A DNA stretch of 64,000 bases, taken from contig CM043944.1 of NCBI GenBank assembly GCA_014529385.2, positions 176,362,740 through 176,426,739 on the forward strand, written 5' to 3'. The notes below the pieces were generated by a model, which was not told the DNA's origin, searched no databases, and saw nothing but the letters and a program-made list of their open reading frames with translations. Positions 13,780 through 24,724 of the stretch are shown piece by piece (position 1 is the stretch's first letter; each line of letters begins with the position of its first letter). The DNA comes from Adiantum capillus-veneris. Taxonomy: Eukaryota; Streptophyta; Polypodiopsida; Polypodiales; Pteridaceae. The translations under genes and the position numbers were made by a program.

Positions 13780-14123
13780 CATCATGAAAGAAGGCGATAA
13801 ACACATGCATGTACATGAAGATGGAAATACATACTATATATGACTCGCAACAGTTGGTCTTAAGCACTTCTGTGTTTCTTGATGGAGCTTTAGTCTGAAA
13901 CACTTAGAGGTTTCAGAGGAAGGGATTCATCTCTTTGGACAGTCAACTCTTCATCATGGAAGAAGTCAATATACACATGCATGAGCATGAAGATGGAAAC
14001 ATATACTACATGACTCACAACATTTAGTCTTAAGCACTTTTGTATTTCTTGATGGACATTTAGTTTGAAACACATAGAGGTTTCAAAGACAAGGATTCAT
14101 CTCTTTGGACAGTTAAGTTAATC
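13780..14123. repeat. Tandem duplication, two units of about 171 bases
   Basis: CATCATGAAAGAAG at 13780 and CATCATGGAAGAAG at 13952 begin two copies. Each continues with ACACATGCATG, CATGAAGATGGAAA, TCTTAAGCACTT, TTTCTTGATGGA and GGATTCATCTCTTTGGACAG, and the copies are clearly diverged. Minus-strand frames cross both copies (13903-13475, 14075-13890, 14254-14060) and share the peptide FFHDEEL. I do not recognise the protein. Confidence 0.75.
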
Positions 14124-15160
14124 ACACAATACACGAGTGAAAAGAAAATCCTCCTTTGGAGTTTAGAAGACACATAATTTGGTCGGTTAGTTGGAAACCC
14201 TGTTGATGTTGCTCGCACTGAGACGTAGCTCAGAATGTATATATGCATGTTCAATGAGCACCTCCTTGACTATTTTTCCCATTTATGATAAGTGAAAGTC
14301 CTTAATCCTACCTCTACAGTTGTTCACAAACTCATTTTTCATGCCCTTTCTCCTCCTTGTCTATAGGAGAACCCATCTTCCAATGGTAATTTTGGTGGAA
14401 ATCCATCTACCATTTTGCAAATTGAAGCTGCTAAATGGTTCCACTAACTTAATACTTGCAGACGATCGTCATGGTCTTCTGTTCTCCATTAGTGCTTCTT
14501 CTATAGCCTTAAGATGCAAACACAGAAGAGATAGAGTGTGAGTATAATAGTATCGATGTGCACAAAGAGCATGTAGTCAAAGAATAGTTAGTTGAGCGCA
14601 AGTGAATGGGAATGAGCAAGAGAACTATGACGTCTTCCATACAAAAAAAGCACGCGCAACCGCATTGATTGTGAGTTTTGTCACATTTGTCCTATATTCA
14701 GTCATGACATAAGAAAGACTCGAGAAAATCTCAATGTATTAAATTATTAAGGTTTTTTAAGCAGCTTTTTTTTTTTGAAATTGCAAAAATTTGAGACAAA
14801 AATAAGAAAATACGATCTATCGTTACAACAACCCGCCATCCATTGGTCGTGCAACATTCTCTCTCTAGCACTAAAAGGAACAAAATTGAGTCCAAACTTT
14901 CCCTAATGGCTTTGTGCATTTTTTTTTCTCTCCTCTTTTCACCTCTTGCCTCTTCCCTCTCTGTGCATGTGTAGCACTCCGCTCTAGGAGATGCACTCAC
15001 ACGCTTTCTTGTGCTCTCTCTTTCATGCTTTTCTCTCTTCCTCATGATTCTCTAGATATGTGAAATTCCATTTTCTATTTGTATGTTTGCTGATAGATTT
15101 TTTAAGGACGCTTTGCCTTTGGGCTATAGCAAACCTCTCCTTATTAATGTGCTTATTTGT

Positions 15161-15230
<70 letters not shown>

Positions 15231-16204
15231 ACAATTAATCTTTTTCTCTCACCAATATATCACGATATAAGAAAAATCTGGAAACTCACGCATTATGCAT
15301 TACACTTCCCACATTGTGCTACCAATCACAAAAGATTGTTTTCCCTAATAAATGAGACCATACTCGCCTATAAAAGAAGAGCCTATTCCCTCATGTAATT
15401 TGTACCATATTAACAATAGAGATGAGGCTTTAGCTCACACTCCCTTTGATGCAAGACGTGGCATTTGGGCACTGGAGTAGAGCCCCTTTGTGTATGCACA
15501 CTATGCCCTTTGCAAGTTCTAGCATCTAAACACCAGAGCATACTTGAGTGGTGAGCTTTTGATCTAATTCAAATTTCTTTCTCACATTTTTAGTACCGAA
15601 GTCAAAGGTTGCAAGAGTGAAGAAGAAGAAGAAGAAGAATAAAAGTTTTAATGACATAGGAACAATCCCAAGAGAAAGTGGTTTAAACATCCCATCTATC
15701 TCTCACCAAAGGTACATTGGCACAAATTGGTGAGTAAGCCGGTTTGGACCATAGTCTTTCTAATGAGTGGAAATTATGGCACTCACCAATCAATGTTTTG
15801 CTTAAAACAAAAAATAAAATTCATATTTTTAGTTAGCATAAAAAAGGATACTAAACACTATAGCCTACGCCCTTTGGGAAGGCTAAAAAAGCCTTCGTTC
15901 CACTAACAAGTTTTTTCATTTACATGTAAAATCCAAATTTGAAATTTACCTCTAAAATTTAAATTTGAAGCTGGGAAATGTGGACTCTTGATCAAGGGAA
16001 GGCATGTAGAAGAGTGGTGATGGGTTGAAAACTTTACCTCGTTTCAAGTCTACGACCAACATCAGCTTTTCTGACAAAGTATTGGTAGAGTTCATAACAA
16101 ACTTTTCCCAGAAGAGTGAGAAGTTGGAAATGTTTGCCAAAATTCTCAAAAGAGAATGCATGTTGAGATTCTTCCCCCTAAAATCAAGACTTTAGACAAG
16201 GTAA
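14124..16204. other. No gene recognised; compound microsatellite
   Basis: Mostly AT-rich DNA. A (CT)n array followed directly by (CA)n lies at about 15161-15232, and a short (GAA)n run near 15622. No supported ORF or RNA gene. Confidence 0.5.
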
Positions 16205-16860
16205 AACACAAAAGTAAGCATTGATTCACTGTTTGTTGGGATTTTTGTCCTTGATGATAGAGGGAGAATCAACGATCTCCAACAAGAGCTTGTGCATGAG
16301 GCTAAGTTGAAAGTAGATGATCAACATGATGATGGAGATTGGGGTAGATATGAGTGACATGAGAGAAGGTATGAAAGACAAAGAGACCATGACAAAGAGG
16401 ATGAATATAGATAGCCATAGAGATGTTGTACTTGAAGGACTCATGGAGAGCATGTTAATCACATGGATATATATAATGGATACAATGGTAGTGACAACGA
16501 TGATGAATGCAAAGATCAATGTAGAAGGGATCAAGATGATAGGAATCATAACTTTCAAAAGGGCATCAACCCACAGGAACTTGATTTATTCAATATTTAT
16601 CGAGGTAGGGTTTCACATTTCATGAAACAATGTTGTTTACACTCAGAAGCGATAAAAAAAGTGAGGATTTTCAAGTTAATGAGGTTGCAAATAATAGGAA
16701 CCTTTTAAAATCTTTCACCTTGAAGACATGTTGCCTTCCACAAGAATTTCACAAAAGTTTTAAAGTTGCAATTCATTTCAACAAATCGGGTCATTGTCAA
16801 ACAAGTCTACATCAGTTTAATGGCATCCAAACCTTAGTATATGTCATGAGACAATAGTTA
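16205..16860 (+). pseudogene. Gag-like charged repeat fragment, copy 1
   Basis: The plus strand shows INDLQQELVHEAKLKVDD, then a stretch rich in Arg, Asp, Tyr and His (ERQRDHDKEDEYR), then DDECKDQCRRDQDDRNH. A matching sequence in the opposite orientation lies at 20580-19890 (…LEHEAKLIEEEEHRSSGDG… followed by Asp/Arg/His-rich coding). Both start near AAGTAAGCATT. Such low-complexity charged segments occur in retroelement gag and transposon accessory proteins, but I see no zinc knuckle or catalytic motif. The family is unidentified. Stops and frame changes mark both copies as decayed. Confidence 0.4.
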
Positions 16861-17010
16861 TGGGACCATACATACTTGCTAATGCATATGCCCATCCTCT
16901 CCCACTTAGCAAGTTACTCCATTGCACTCCCTACCGCTTCCGCCTAGACACAAAGGCATGTCTTCTAAAAAATGAGCTAGCCAATGGGTGCCCAAAGCCC
17001 GACGTGATGC

Positions 17011-17013
<3 letters not shown>

Positions 17014-17081
<68 letters not shown>
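17014..17081. repeat. (CT)n microsatellite
   Basis: CT array of about 68 bases, 105 bases before the TA array. Both are flanked by unique-looking DNA. Confidence 0.95.
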
Positions 17082-17084
<3 letters not shown>

Positions 17085-17165
17085 CTAACACATCATGCAG
17101 AGTAATGTGTGCAACAAAAGACGCATCGTGCGTAGGGAAGCCCTCACGTTCGATGCTAATGTTCA

Positions 17166-17300
<135 letters not shown>

Positions 17301-17635
17301 CCGAGGGATATTGCATATTGAGCTCAGCTCTTCCCTCATAAAGGAATCTCACAGCAATGACTAATTTCCATAAAGCACTTGCATTAAGGCACATTGAAAG
17401 CCTATATCAAAGAAGAGTAGACACATGTGACATTAAAGAGATTTATATCTATTTGTTCAAGGCTTAAACCATATTTCCTTACCATCACAAGTTTGAAGCA
17501 TTGAGCATCTGACCCAGCAGTTTGCATTGACTGAGAAACCTGGAGCTTCTTTCCATGCTCATCCACAATCGCAGTGGATTGTGGATCTGCTCGAGAGAAC
17601 AAATCAAAACTTGCGTGCTCAAAAGGTACTGAAGC

Positions 17636-17637
<2 letters not shown>

Positions 17638-17711
<74 letters not shown>
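17638..17711. repeat. (GT)n microsatellite
   Basis: Perfect GT array of about 73 bases. It is the third different dinucleotide array within 700 bases. Confidence 0.95.
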
Positions 17712-17921
17712 TGCAGACGCAGACAGAGCTGCAGAGGCCGGTCGTCCAAGAACTGGGAAAATTAATCTTGAGATATGTAGGAGAGAGTAGCAAAACCAAC
17801 TAGCAAAGTATGATGGCAGGGAAGACCTTGTAGGGTTGAGCCTCGCTAGCCTCGTCACTCTATGGCACGGCTCCAGCCAGGGGGGATCTATGGTGGGAAA
17901 GAGAAGCGAGAATCGCAATGC

Positions 17922-18192
17922 AATCTCAGCCGTCCGTCGACTCCATGAACTAAGGGTGAACCAGGGGGTGAACTAGGTGAAAAAATGGTGCCCAGAGTTT
18001 ACCCCTAGTTCACTCGCCTCGTGGGGTGTGGGTCGAACGAGGACCTCTCGGTTGCCACACGAATGCCCTACCACCACGCTAGCACGTGTCACTTTCCCAT
18101 GTTTGCATGGCACATGATCACACCCTAGTTCACCAACAATTCACCCACACCTAGTTCATTGTAGTTCACCCCCTGATCCGACGGCTAAGATT
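17922..18192 (-). mobile_element. Short inverted-repeat element with tRNA-like core
   Basis: The left end AATCTCAGCCGTCCG (17922-17936) is the near reverse complement of the right end (18178-18192), with GGGGGTGAAC-type inverted motifs just inside. In the centre, the minus strand between about 18085 and 18028 resembles a tRNA gene: an A-box-like TAGCGTGGTGGTAGG (18081-18067) and, about 30 bases later, a B-box-like GTTCGACCC (18038-18030). It may be a tRNA-derived SINE with accidental inverted ends, or a MITE that picked up a tRNA-like sequence. I cannot decide which. Confidence 0.45.
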
Positions 18193-18699
18193 AAAAATGC
18201 CTCACCCCCCCAAATTTGGGCCCTAGATCGCCTCTAAGCCTAGATCCATGCCATATAGTGATCAGGCTGGGCTAGGAGGGCCGAAGAGAAGCACACGTCC
18301 GACTGTGCTAATGTGGCGAATGCATAAAATGAGGAGTAGTGTAATACTATTATGACTTAAGCCGCAGCTAGTACTGCAGGCTGCCACTAAACTAGCTCGC
18401 TTTATCGTAGGCTCATGTCATACATGGACATCGGATATGCCCTAAAAGAGCTTGTTTGGGCACATAAGGTGGGCGGATAATGAGAATACGTATTTTCTAT
18501 TAAATTTTACACAAATCAACGACAATCGCGTAGAAAGATACCCAGGTTTCCAGCATGATGTGCTGAGCAAAATAGCAAAAGGCAATGGAATCCCTTTGTG
18601 TTGATATTGTTTTGTGTTTCCATAGCTTGCCATGGATGGGAGAGAGAGTGCATCCAATTTGCCTCCACACCATTTCACACAAGCAACTTCAAATAGGAT
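18193..18699. other. No gene recognised
   Basis: Unique-looking sequence between two short tRNA-like elements. The two minus-strand frames around 18442-18682 have no recognisable domain. Confidence 0.5.
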
Positions 18700-18709
18700 C
18701 TACGACTGA

Positions 18710-18870
18710 GGTGATTCAGGTCGTTTGATGCACATTTGTAAATTTGGGACATTTGGTAAATTTGGGTAGGCTTGTAAATTTGGGATGGTCTGCATTGCAT
18801 GTCTTGAACCCAAAACCTCCCCATTGCGAGCCATGTGCACTAACCAATATGCCCGGTTGCATTCATTGAA
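18710..18870 (-). mobile_element. tRNA-derived SINE-like element
   Basis: The minus strand from about 18855 reads like a decayed tRNA gene. GGCATATTGGTTAGTGC (18852-18836) fits an A-box, and GGGTTCAAG (18811-18803) fits a B-box about 30 bases on, with CTCGCAATG where an anticodon loop would fall. After it come several copies of CCAAATTTAC (18785-18735), a simple repetitive tail. A further AAATTTGTAAATTTGGG occurs at 18929. There is no intact cloverleaf, so this is a SINE or tRNA pseudogene rather than a working tRNA. Confidence 0.55.
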
Positions 18871-18910
18871 ATATAGGGGATTTGAGTATGTCATATTGTA
18901 AATGCAAGTC

Positions 18911-19889
18911 GATTTGTATATTCAGGACAAATTTGTAAATTTGGGATGCCTCCGTGCAGCCAAATCTCATGGCCCACGATTGACCCACCCCCATTTTTCT
19001 CCTCCACCATTGATCCCATTTGAACATGCCCGTGTGATACAGGCAGCTTGCTTTGCATTCTAACGGACACAATAGTCTCCAAGTAAAGTTCTACCACATG
19101 GGTGAGAGTGGTAGCCAAATCAACCAAGAACTAGCTTAGTAGGCAAAAGGGTACTTTAAGTCTCAAAAAAGGACCGCCCTTTCACCTAAATGTACTTACA
19201 CTCTTTGGTCTAGGGCGCTAGAACTAGATAAACTAGTCTTGCTTGTTGGTGGGTGTTGTTATAGAACATCTATAGAACATAACATGACATATGCAGATTG
19301 ACATCAAGCATCTAGCACTGAATTAAACAAGTACAAATTGCATTGGAGAGTTTTTGAAAAAGAATTGCATGTATGATGATTAATTACCTCTATAGCTGTC
19401 AGTAAAATGGTCCAATTTCACAACTTTCTCTACAACTGTTTGAGCAGTGAGACCAAGGTAGTGATGCTCTTTGTTGTACGTGTTCTGAAAGATTTTGGAG
19501 CGCAGTTCCAAACTAAACTTCAGGAACCATTGACAAACTCAAAAAATGAAAAAAGCATGAAAATAATATAAAAATTAAAGTGCACTACCGACCTAATAAT
19601 CGTGTATATGCATCGTCCAATTGTGCAAGCCAGAGGAGAATGTTTGTGTCAAGCTACATACAAGCAATGTGAATAGTTAAACATTTCGTCTTGGAATGAA
19701 GCATCACAGTGTGAAAATGCTAAATATACAGTGCACGTCATGTAGAAGTTCCATACAGAAGTATGGTGGAGATTTGGCAATGTTGTCTCTCCAAAAACTA
19801 TAAGAAATGAAAGTTGTGCCCTGTCCCATGGAGAATTGGATACAGATAATAGACCTTGTAGTGTCGTTGAGCTAGAGTCGTCAACAGGT
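18911..19889. other. No gene recognised
   Basis: No supported ORF, RNA gene or repeat apart from the AAATTTG motif at 18929. AT-rich from about 19500. Confidence 0.45.
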
Positions 19890-20580
19890 GAGCATTGAAC
19901 CCATGGTTGAGCCTATTGAAGATAGTACTGGGGCCAAATGTTGTTATTACTATAAACGACCAATAAAGCTTGCTCAAGTTTGTGTGCTTGGTGGCTTTTT
20001 AAAGAGCTATCATGTCAATGCCTCCTACTCCATCCTTTGCATTTATCAGCATCATCATTGTCAGCATATCCTTTGTATCTATCTGTGTGATCATCATGCT
20101 CTTTGTGAACCCTTCATTCACCATCCCTATGGCTCTATATTCATCTTCTTTGGCATTGTCTCTTTGTCTTTCCTACCTTGTCTCACATCGATCTTCAGCA
20201 TGGTTCAATCATGTCTAATGCAATCTCCATCATCATCTCTTCCACGAATTCTTCCATCGTATCAATTATCACATTCACTTCTACTAACATGTCTACCATC
20301 ACCATTGCTTCCATGATATTGTCTAACATCAACACTGTTTCCATGATTTTGTCTACCATGATCTCCATCATCGTATCGATAATCTCTATCATGATGTCTT
20401 CTGCAACATTTGCTCGACTATCACATTCACTTTTGCTATCATGTCTTCCATCACCACTGCTTCTGTGCTCTTCCTCTTCAATTAACTTAGCCTCATGCTC
20501 AAGCTCCATTTATAGATTTTTGATTATTCGAATATCCGTCATCGAGGACACTAAAAAGTGATGGATGTGAATGCTTACTT
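19890..20580 (-). pseudogene. Gag-like charged repeat fragment, copy 2 (inverted)
   Basis: Minus-strand homologue of 16205-16860. It has the same AAGTAAGCATT start, a LEHEAKL peptide where copy 1 has LVHEAKL, then a long Asp/Arg/His/Gly-rich stretch built from diverged copies of a short unit (GATGATGGAGAT-type DNA). The plus strand correspondingly reads as Ser/Ile/Met-rich frames, which I regard as shadows. No conserved catalytic motif is visible. Together the two copies form a widely spaced inverted repeat. Confidence 0.4.
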
Positions 20581-21659
20581 TATCCTCATCTAGAGACTTG
20601 CTTTTAGTGCAAAGAACAACATGAATGATGGTGAGTGTAGGGGGTTTGGCCATTAAAGGCAAGGCAGTAAATTTTGGACGACCTCCTTGAGGGCAACAAA
20701 ACTTTGGCGGGGGGAAGCTTGATGATTAGATTACCGCCAAAAGTTAGCTCCACAAATGAAATATTTGTGGCATTTGGGCCGTGTGGGCCGAAGCGTGAGT
20801 TTGGTGCTCATAAGGGTGATGGATTTTTCTCCTAGCAACGATCACTCTCTCGCCTTGAGTTCATCATGCTTCAGCACGTAGCAGCCCGTCTCAAACGGCC
20901 TCCATCACAACAAAAAAAAGCATCCAATCGTAGCATGTAAAAGCTTCCAGACATAGTGCATAGGCAACACAAATGTTTTGAAACTTGTCTGTGAAATCAT
21001 TCCATCACAGCACTCAAAAGCAACATGTCTCCTTGTCATCCGATGTCATGCCGCTCCGCTTCCATGATGGGAAAAGAGCAAAGGGATGCAAGTTAAGATT
21101 CTTTGAAGCTAATAAGTTTATTGAGCAGTGACAGGGCTCGATAACTGACAAGGTTTAATGCTAAAAGTATGTCATATGCGGCTTTAAAGGGCCAGAAACT
21201 ATGCTTTTTATGCTAAAAGTGGATATGTTTGAAGTGATAAAAAATGGAAGTTTATGGACTAAAACTGCAGTACTCAAAGAGCTCCACAGGCCTGTCTTTA
21301 CGCCTTGACAGCTTGCATGTGGAAGCTTCGTGGGTCGGACACTTGATTATGTACCTGCAGGTTGATTTCTGTTGTAGTGATGGAAGCTGTGACGTAGCGT
21401 TTTGCTGCTAAAAAAGCTCGCACTCATCGAGCCTAACGCAGTAGATTTGATCAAGGGTAGTTTAGATGAAGGGCTATCAGGAATTTAATATTTACGTAAT
21501 TACCAAAAACATTGTGTGATCACAAGGTCTTATTGAAATATTTACATAATCACACTTAACATGATCACAAACAAGCCGGTTAAGAGCAACCTGGAAATCC
21601 ACAAAAAGCCTTTCGAGCTATGCAATTTTTCCTGCGAGCCTGTTGGAAATTAGTATTTT
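20581..21659. other. No gene recognised
   Basis: Moderately GC-rich, unique-looking DNA upstream of the promoter-like block at 21660. No ORF of note and no RNA gene recognised. Confidence 0.45.
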
Positions 21660-21761
21660 CCTTATGGGCCCGCAGAGAATACCCAGATGCTCGGCGGGCC
21701 CGCAAAACAATATATATATAGGGCCCTGATTGGGCCCGCTGGGTTTTATTCTTTGAGCCAC

Positions 21762-21763
<2 letters not shown>
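21660..21763 (+). promoter_or_regulatory. Promoter-like block: GGGCCC boxes and TATA box
   Basis: Four GGGCCC boxes (near 21666, 21696, 21721 and 21732), two of them reading TGGGCCC, surround a perfect TATATATATA at 21711-21720. TGGGCC/GGCCCA boxes are known plant site II elements bound by TCP factors. A GA array (21764-21810) lies about 45 bases downstream, where a transcribed leader would be. The arrangement suggests rightward transcription into the hairpin array. No transcript evidence is available from sequence alone. Confidence 0.5.

Positions 21764-21810
<47 letters not shown>
21764..21810. repeat. (GA)n microsatellite
   Basis: About 47 bases of GA between the TATA-like block and the first hairpin. 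GA/CT arrays in plant 5' leaders can bind BPC/GAGA-type factors, which is general knowledge and not shown here. Confidence 0.95.
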
Positions 21811-21816
<6 letters not shown>

Positions 21817-21846
21817 CCTTCACAGTTATGTCGAGGGGAGAGAGGG

Positions 21847-22456
21847 GCTCGTGTGGGAGCGTGCTTTGCATTGCAGTGCGCGACAGAGGCGGCGTACCTG
21901 ACCACACGACCTGGGTGTGTGTTGTGTGTGTGTGTGTGTATGCATTGTGTGGTAGCGTGCCTTTTGTTGTACTACATGGTAGTCATAAGGTACCTTACCA
22001 CACAATGCGAGTGTGTCTGTAAGCTGTTCTACGAAAAAGTGCTCACCACATGGGAATCACCTTGGTGACGCGGGAAATATGGTGTCCTTGTGGTAAGTAT
22101 TGGCTCATTGTCTGGGTACTACGTCGGTAACGCGGCGATTCTAGTCCCTTATCGTGAGTCAACTTCCCTTCCCCTTTCTAGAAAAACATATGGGCATCGA
22201 TCGATAACGTAGCTATACAATGCTCATATGCTAGCCATTATTGCTCTTTAGATTCGGGTGGCACTCGGTCAGTAACGCGGCTAATTGAGTGTCGTTTGTT
22301 AGAAGCATTTGTTTTTGCATAAATGTGGCGTTCAAGTCATTAACCCAACCGTACAAACGCCATATAATTTGTATATGCATGTGCAATTCATTTTTTAAGT
22401 ATTAAGTATATGAAATACTTGGTTGGTAACGTGGCCGTGAAGAGTATTTCATATAC
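21847..22456 (+). ncRNA. Array of eight hairpins, six with a shared loop
   Basis: Successive inverted repeats, given as 5' arm / 3' arm: 21847-21864/21894-21910, 21942-21961/21989-22008, 22046-22061/22081-22093, 22101-22121/22141-22161, 22187-22199/22218-22230, 22260-22267/22285-22293, 22316-22332/22356-22379 and 22406-22420/22440-22456. The stem sequences are unrelated from one hairpin to the next, yet each is self-complementary, often with G-U pairs. The last six carry related loops: GGTGACGCGG (22064), GGTAACGCGG (22126), GATAACGTAG (22203), AGTAACGCGG (22271), GTCATTAACC (22336) and GGTAACGTGG (22425). Four of these loops can also form a short inner stem, with extra bases only on the 3' side. 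Constant loop plus compensated stems argues for selection on RNA (or single-stranded DNA) structure. I do not recognise the family and its function is unknown. Confidence 0.6.
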
Positions 22457-22792
22457 AAATGTTTGAATTGTTCGATATTGTTGTTTTTAAGTGTTCTTAT
22501 GAAAATATATACTAGCTAATCATATTCAAAAGAATGATTTATTCATCAATCATCGTCGCTATTTTAAATGCTACATTTACATAAGTAATATTCACATTAT
22601 GTTATTTCTCTATGTAAAAAAGTATATGTACACAATTTGCATGTAAAATATTCATTTTAATCTTTTTAAAGAGAAAGATATTCTTTGCAATTTATGATTG
22701 GTTCTTTCAATTTTTTAAAATGAGCTAAAATAAAATTGGCAATATGTACATCACGATGCATGCATCTTCTATTGGCAATTTTTTTTAAAGTG

Positions 22793-23312
22793 AATCGTGA
22801 TAATGTGCAAAATATAAACTCACGTCTTATGTTCTATCAGAATATTTTGAATTGTTTTGGGTTTTTAACATATTTTATTAGATTTGGATAATTTTCTTAG
22901 GAGTTACTTATTTTTATTGCATTTTACATGAGTAAACATAGCATTTTAAAGTCAAAATGATTATCAACTTGAATGAATATAATTTTGCACAATTTTTTGA
23001 AGTCTTTAAGTCAGGGTATGGTTTGTTTGAACTAGTGTGAGAGTGCAACGTGTAAAATATAAGTCATAATCACAATATGTTGAAATGTTTCTAGACAATA
23101 TTGTGAAATGTTTCAGGTTTTTAACCTGTATTGTTTGATATGGATGAGTTCTTAAAAGCTACTTGTGTGCTCTGCATTTTACACGAGTAAACATTGCATT
23201 TTAAAGTGAAAATTGTTTCCAATGTGTATCAATATAATCGCGCACATTTTTAAAAAAATTTCTTCAAGTCATGGTTATGGTTTGTTTGAACTAGTGTGAG
23301 AGTGTCAGTGTA
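22793..23312. repeat. Tandem duplication, two units of about 259 bases
   Basis: GTTTGTTTGAACTAGTGTGA occurs at 23021 and 23280. Upstream of each are matching blocks: GGTTTTTAAC, GCATTTTACA with GAGTAAACAT, and GCATTTTAAAGT. The units are well diverged. The second ends right at the start of the kinase-like ORF, next to a pyrimidine-rich ATTGTTCAG (about 23358) that could be a 3' splice site. The repeat may be an intron or leader of the following gene. Confidence 0.7.
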
Positions 23313-24600
23313 GTGTGCACCTATGAAATTGTATTTGATATGTTGTTTTTATTGTTCAGTGCAAAAATGATGCCATATCAAAAGAAAGTTATTATGCGTG
23401 TCAATAAAAAAGAATGTATTTTGGCAATATTATCATGTACAGATGGTCACATACAACAGATTAGTGAAAGTGACGTCTTCATTAAAGATCTCACTAGCGC
23501 TATATGGGAGAACATAGAGTGTAGGCTGCGAGGTGAAGGACAATATGAGTTGCTGATTCCAATAGGGATTCGAGAATTTGACCCCCACCACAAGGTTAGG
23601 ACAGTGTTGAGCAATATGAAAGTCTGTTGTGCAGAGACTTAAAGGAAGATATCCCTCCCACCTACGATATGTAAAAATTAGAGCTTTGGGACAAATTATG
23701 GGAGGAAAAAAAGGTCAAGATGAAGCGGGTGAAAGCTCAGGACCAAGCTTCCTTACCGGCCAAGAGATTGAAGATGGCCCAAGATGTGCAAGCGCTTGTG
23801 GGTGATTGATGAGATGCCATTGGCACTAGCGCAATCATGCGCACGTCATTGAATGACAAGTGCGCTCATCAGATCCACATTACCCACAAGGCCCTAGTGG
23901 AAGGTACAAGGGTTGGAGTAGGCTCTTTTGGTGTGTGCACATCATACACCATTAAAGACGTCTCTTTCTTTCTAGAGCACATTACATATGTGGAAAAATT
24001 CTACAAAGGAGGGAGTGAGGAATTTGATAGCTTTCAGATAGAGCAAGGAATGCAAACACTTCACCTCTCCATTGTAAGATGCATTGGATTTAGCACCAAG
24101 GCTCCCTAGATCACAATCTTTCCATACTACAATGGGGGCACCGTGGGGGACATGATATGCCACTTGCCATTTGTCCATGGAGTGTTCAGATGCTACATGC
24201 ATAGACTACAACATGGCTTGAGGTCGTTGCCATCAGCAAATCAACACTTACCAGAGATAGAGACTGCACAAATCAAAGCAATGATTGAGTAGATGCCAAC
24301 AATTTTACACGCTTTTATTGATGGTGTTGTGACTGCTCACTCAGCTGGTAAAGTGCACAGTGAATGCACCCTTTCAACATAATGTTGGACTTTACTCGCA
24401 CAAATAAACCCCAGGTCGGCATCATTGATTGGGGCATGATGCTTAGAACACTAGCCACACGCATGTCAAATAATTATTTGCATCCAAGTGGACAATCAGA
24501 CTTTGTAGCTTTGGAGGCATAATCAGCAAGGGAAGATTTCCCAGAAGAAATATTTTACCACCCCGATCAAGATGCCATGAGGACCATTCAGATAAAAGTA
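23313..24600 (+). pseudogene. Decayed protein-kinase-like gene
   Basis: The 23313-23642 frame gives an unfamiliar N-terminal part. From 23880 the kinase order can be read: a glycine loop GVGSFGVC, a lysine strand YVEKFYKGG, an alpha-C-like FDSFQIEQGMQTL, then IVRCIGF, a hinge-like YYNGGTVGDM, AFIDGVVTAHSAGKVHSECTLS where HRD is expected (here HSE), and GIIDWGMMLRT where DFG is expected (here DWG). Stops at about 24108 and 24291 and a one-base frame change near 24380 break it. Altered HRD and DFG motifs suggest it was a pseudokinase or already decaying. It lies directly downstream of the hairpin array and the 259-base repeats, so a shared transcript is possible. The subfamily cannot be named. 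Confidence 0.55.
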
Positions 24601-24724
24601 GATTGATGGATGAAGTTAAGAGAGCGAGAAGCTAGAAGAAACGCATTAGATGTTTTGATCTTTTTCAAAGAGTATTTAAAGACAGACCCTAATCCTGTCC
24701 AGTGACTACTTGTTGAACTTGCAC

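Noticed and set aside
18796-18855. Functional tRNA gene
   Set aside because: A- and B-box-like sequences are present but the acceptor and anticodon stems do not pair; a SINE or pseudogene fits better.
22046-22456. Twister or hammerhead ribozymes, or tandem tRNAs
   Set aside because: The UAAC in the loops recalls twister, but its other conserved blocks are missing; no CUGAUGA/GAAA core for hammerhead; no A-box/B-box or cloverleaf.
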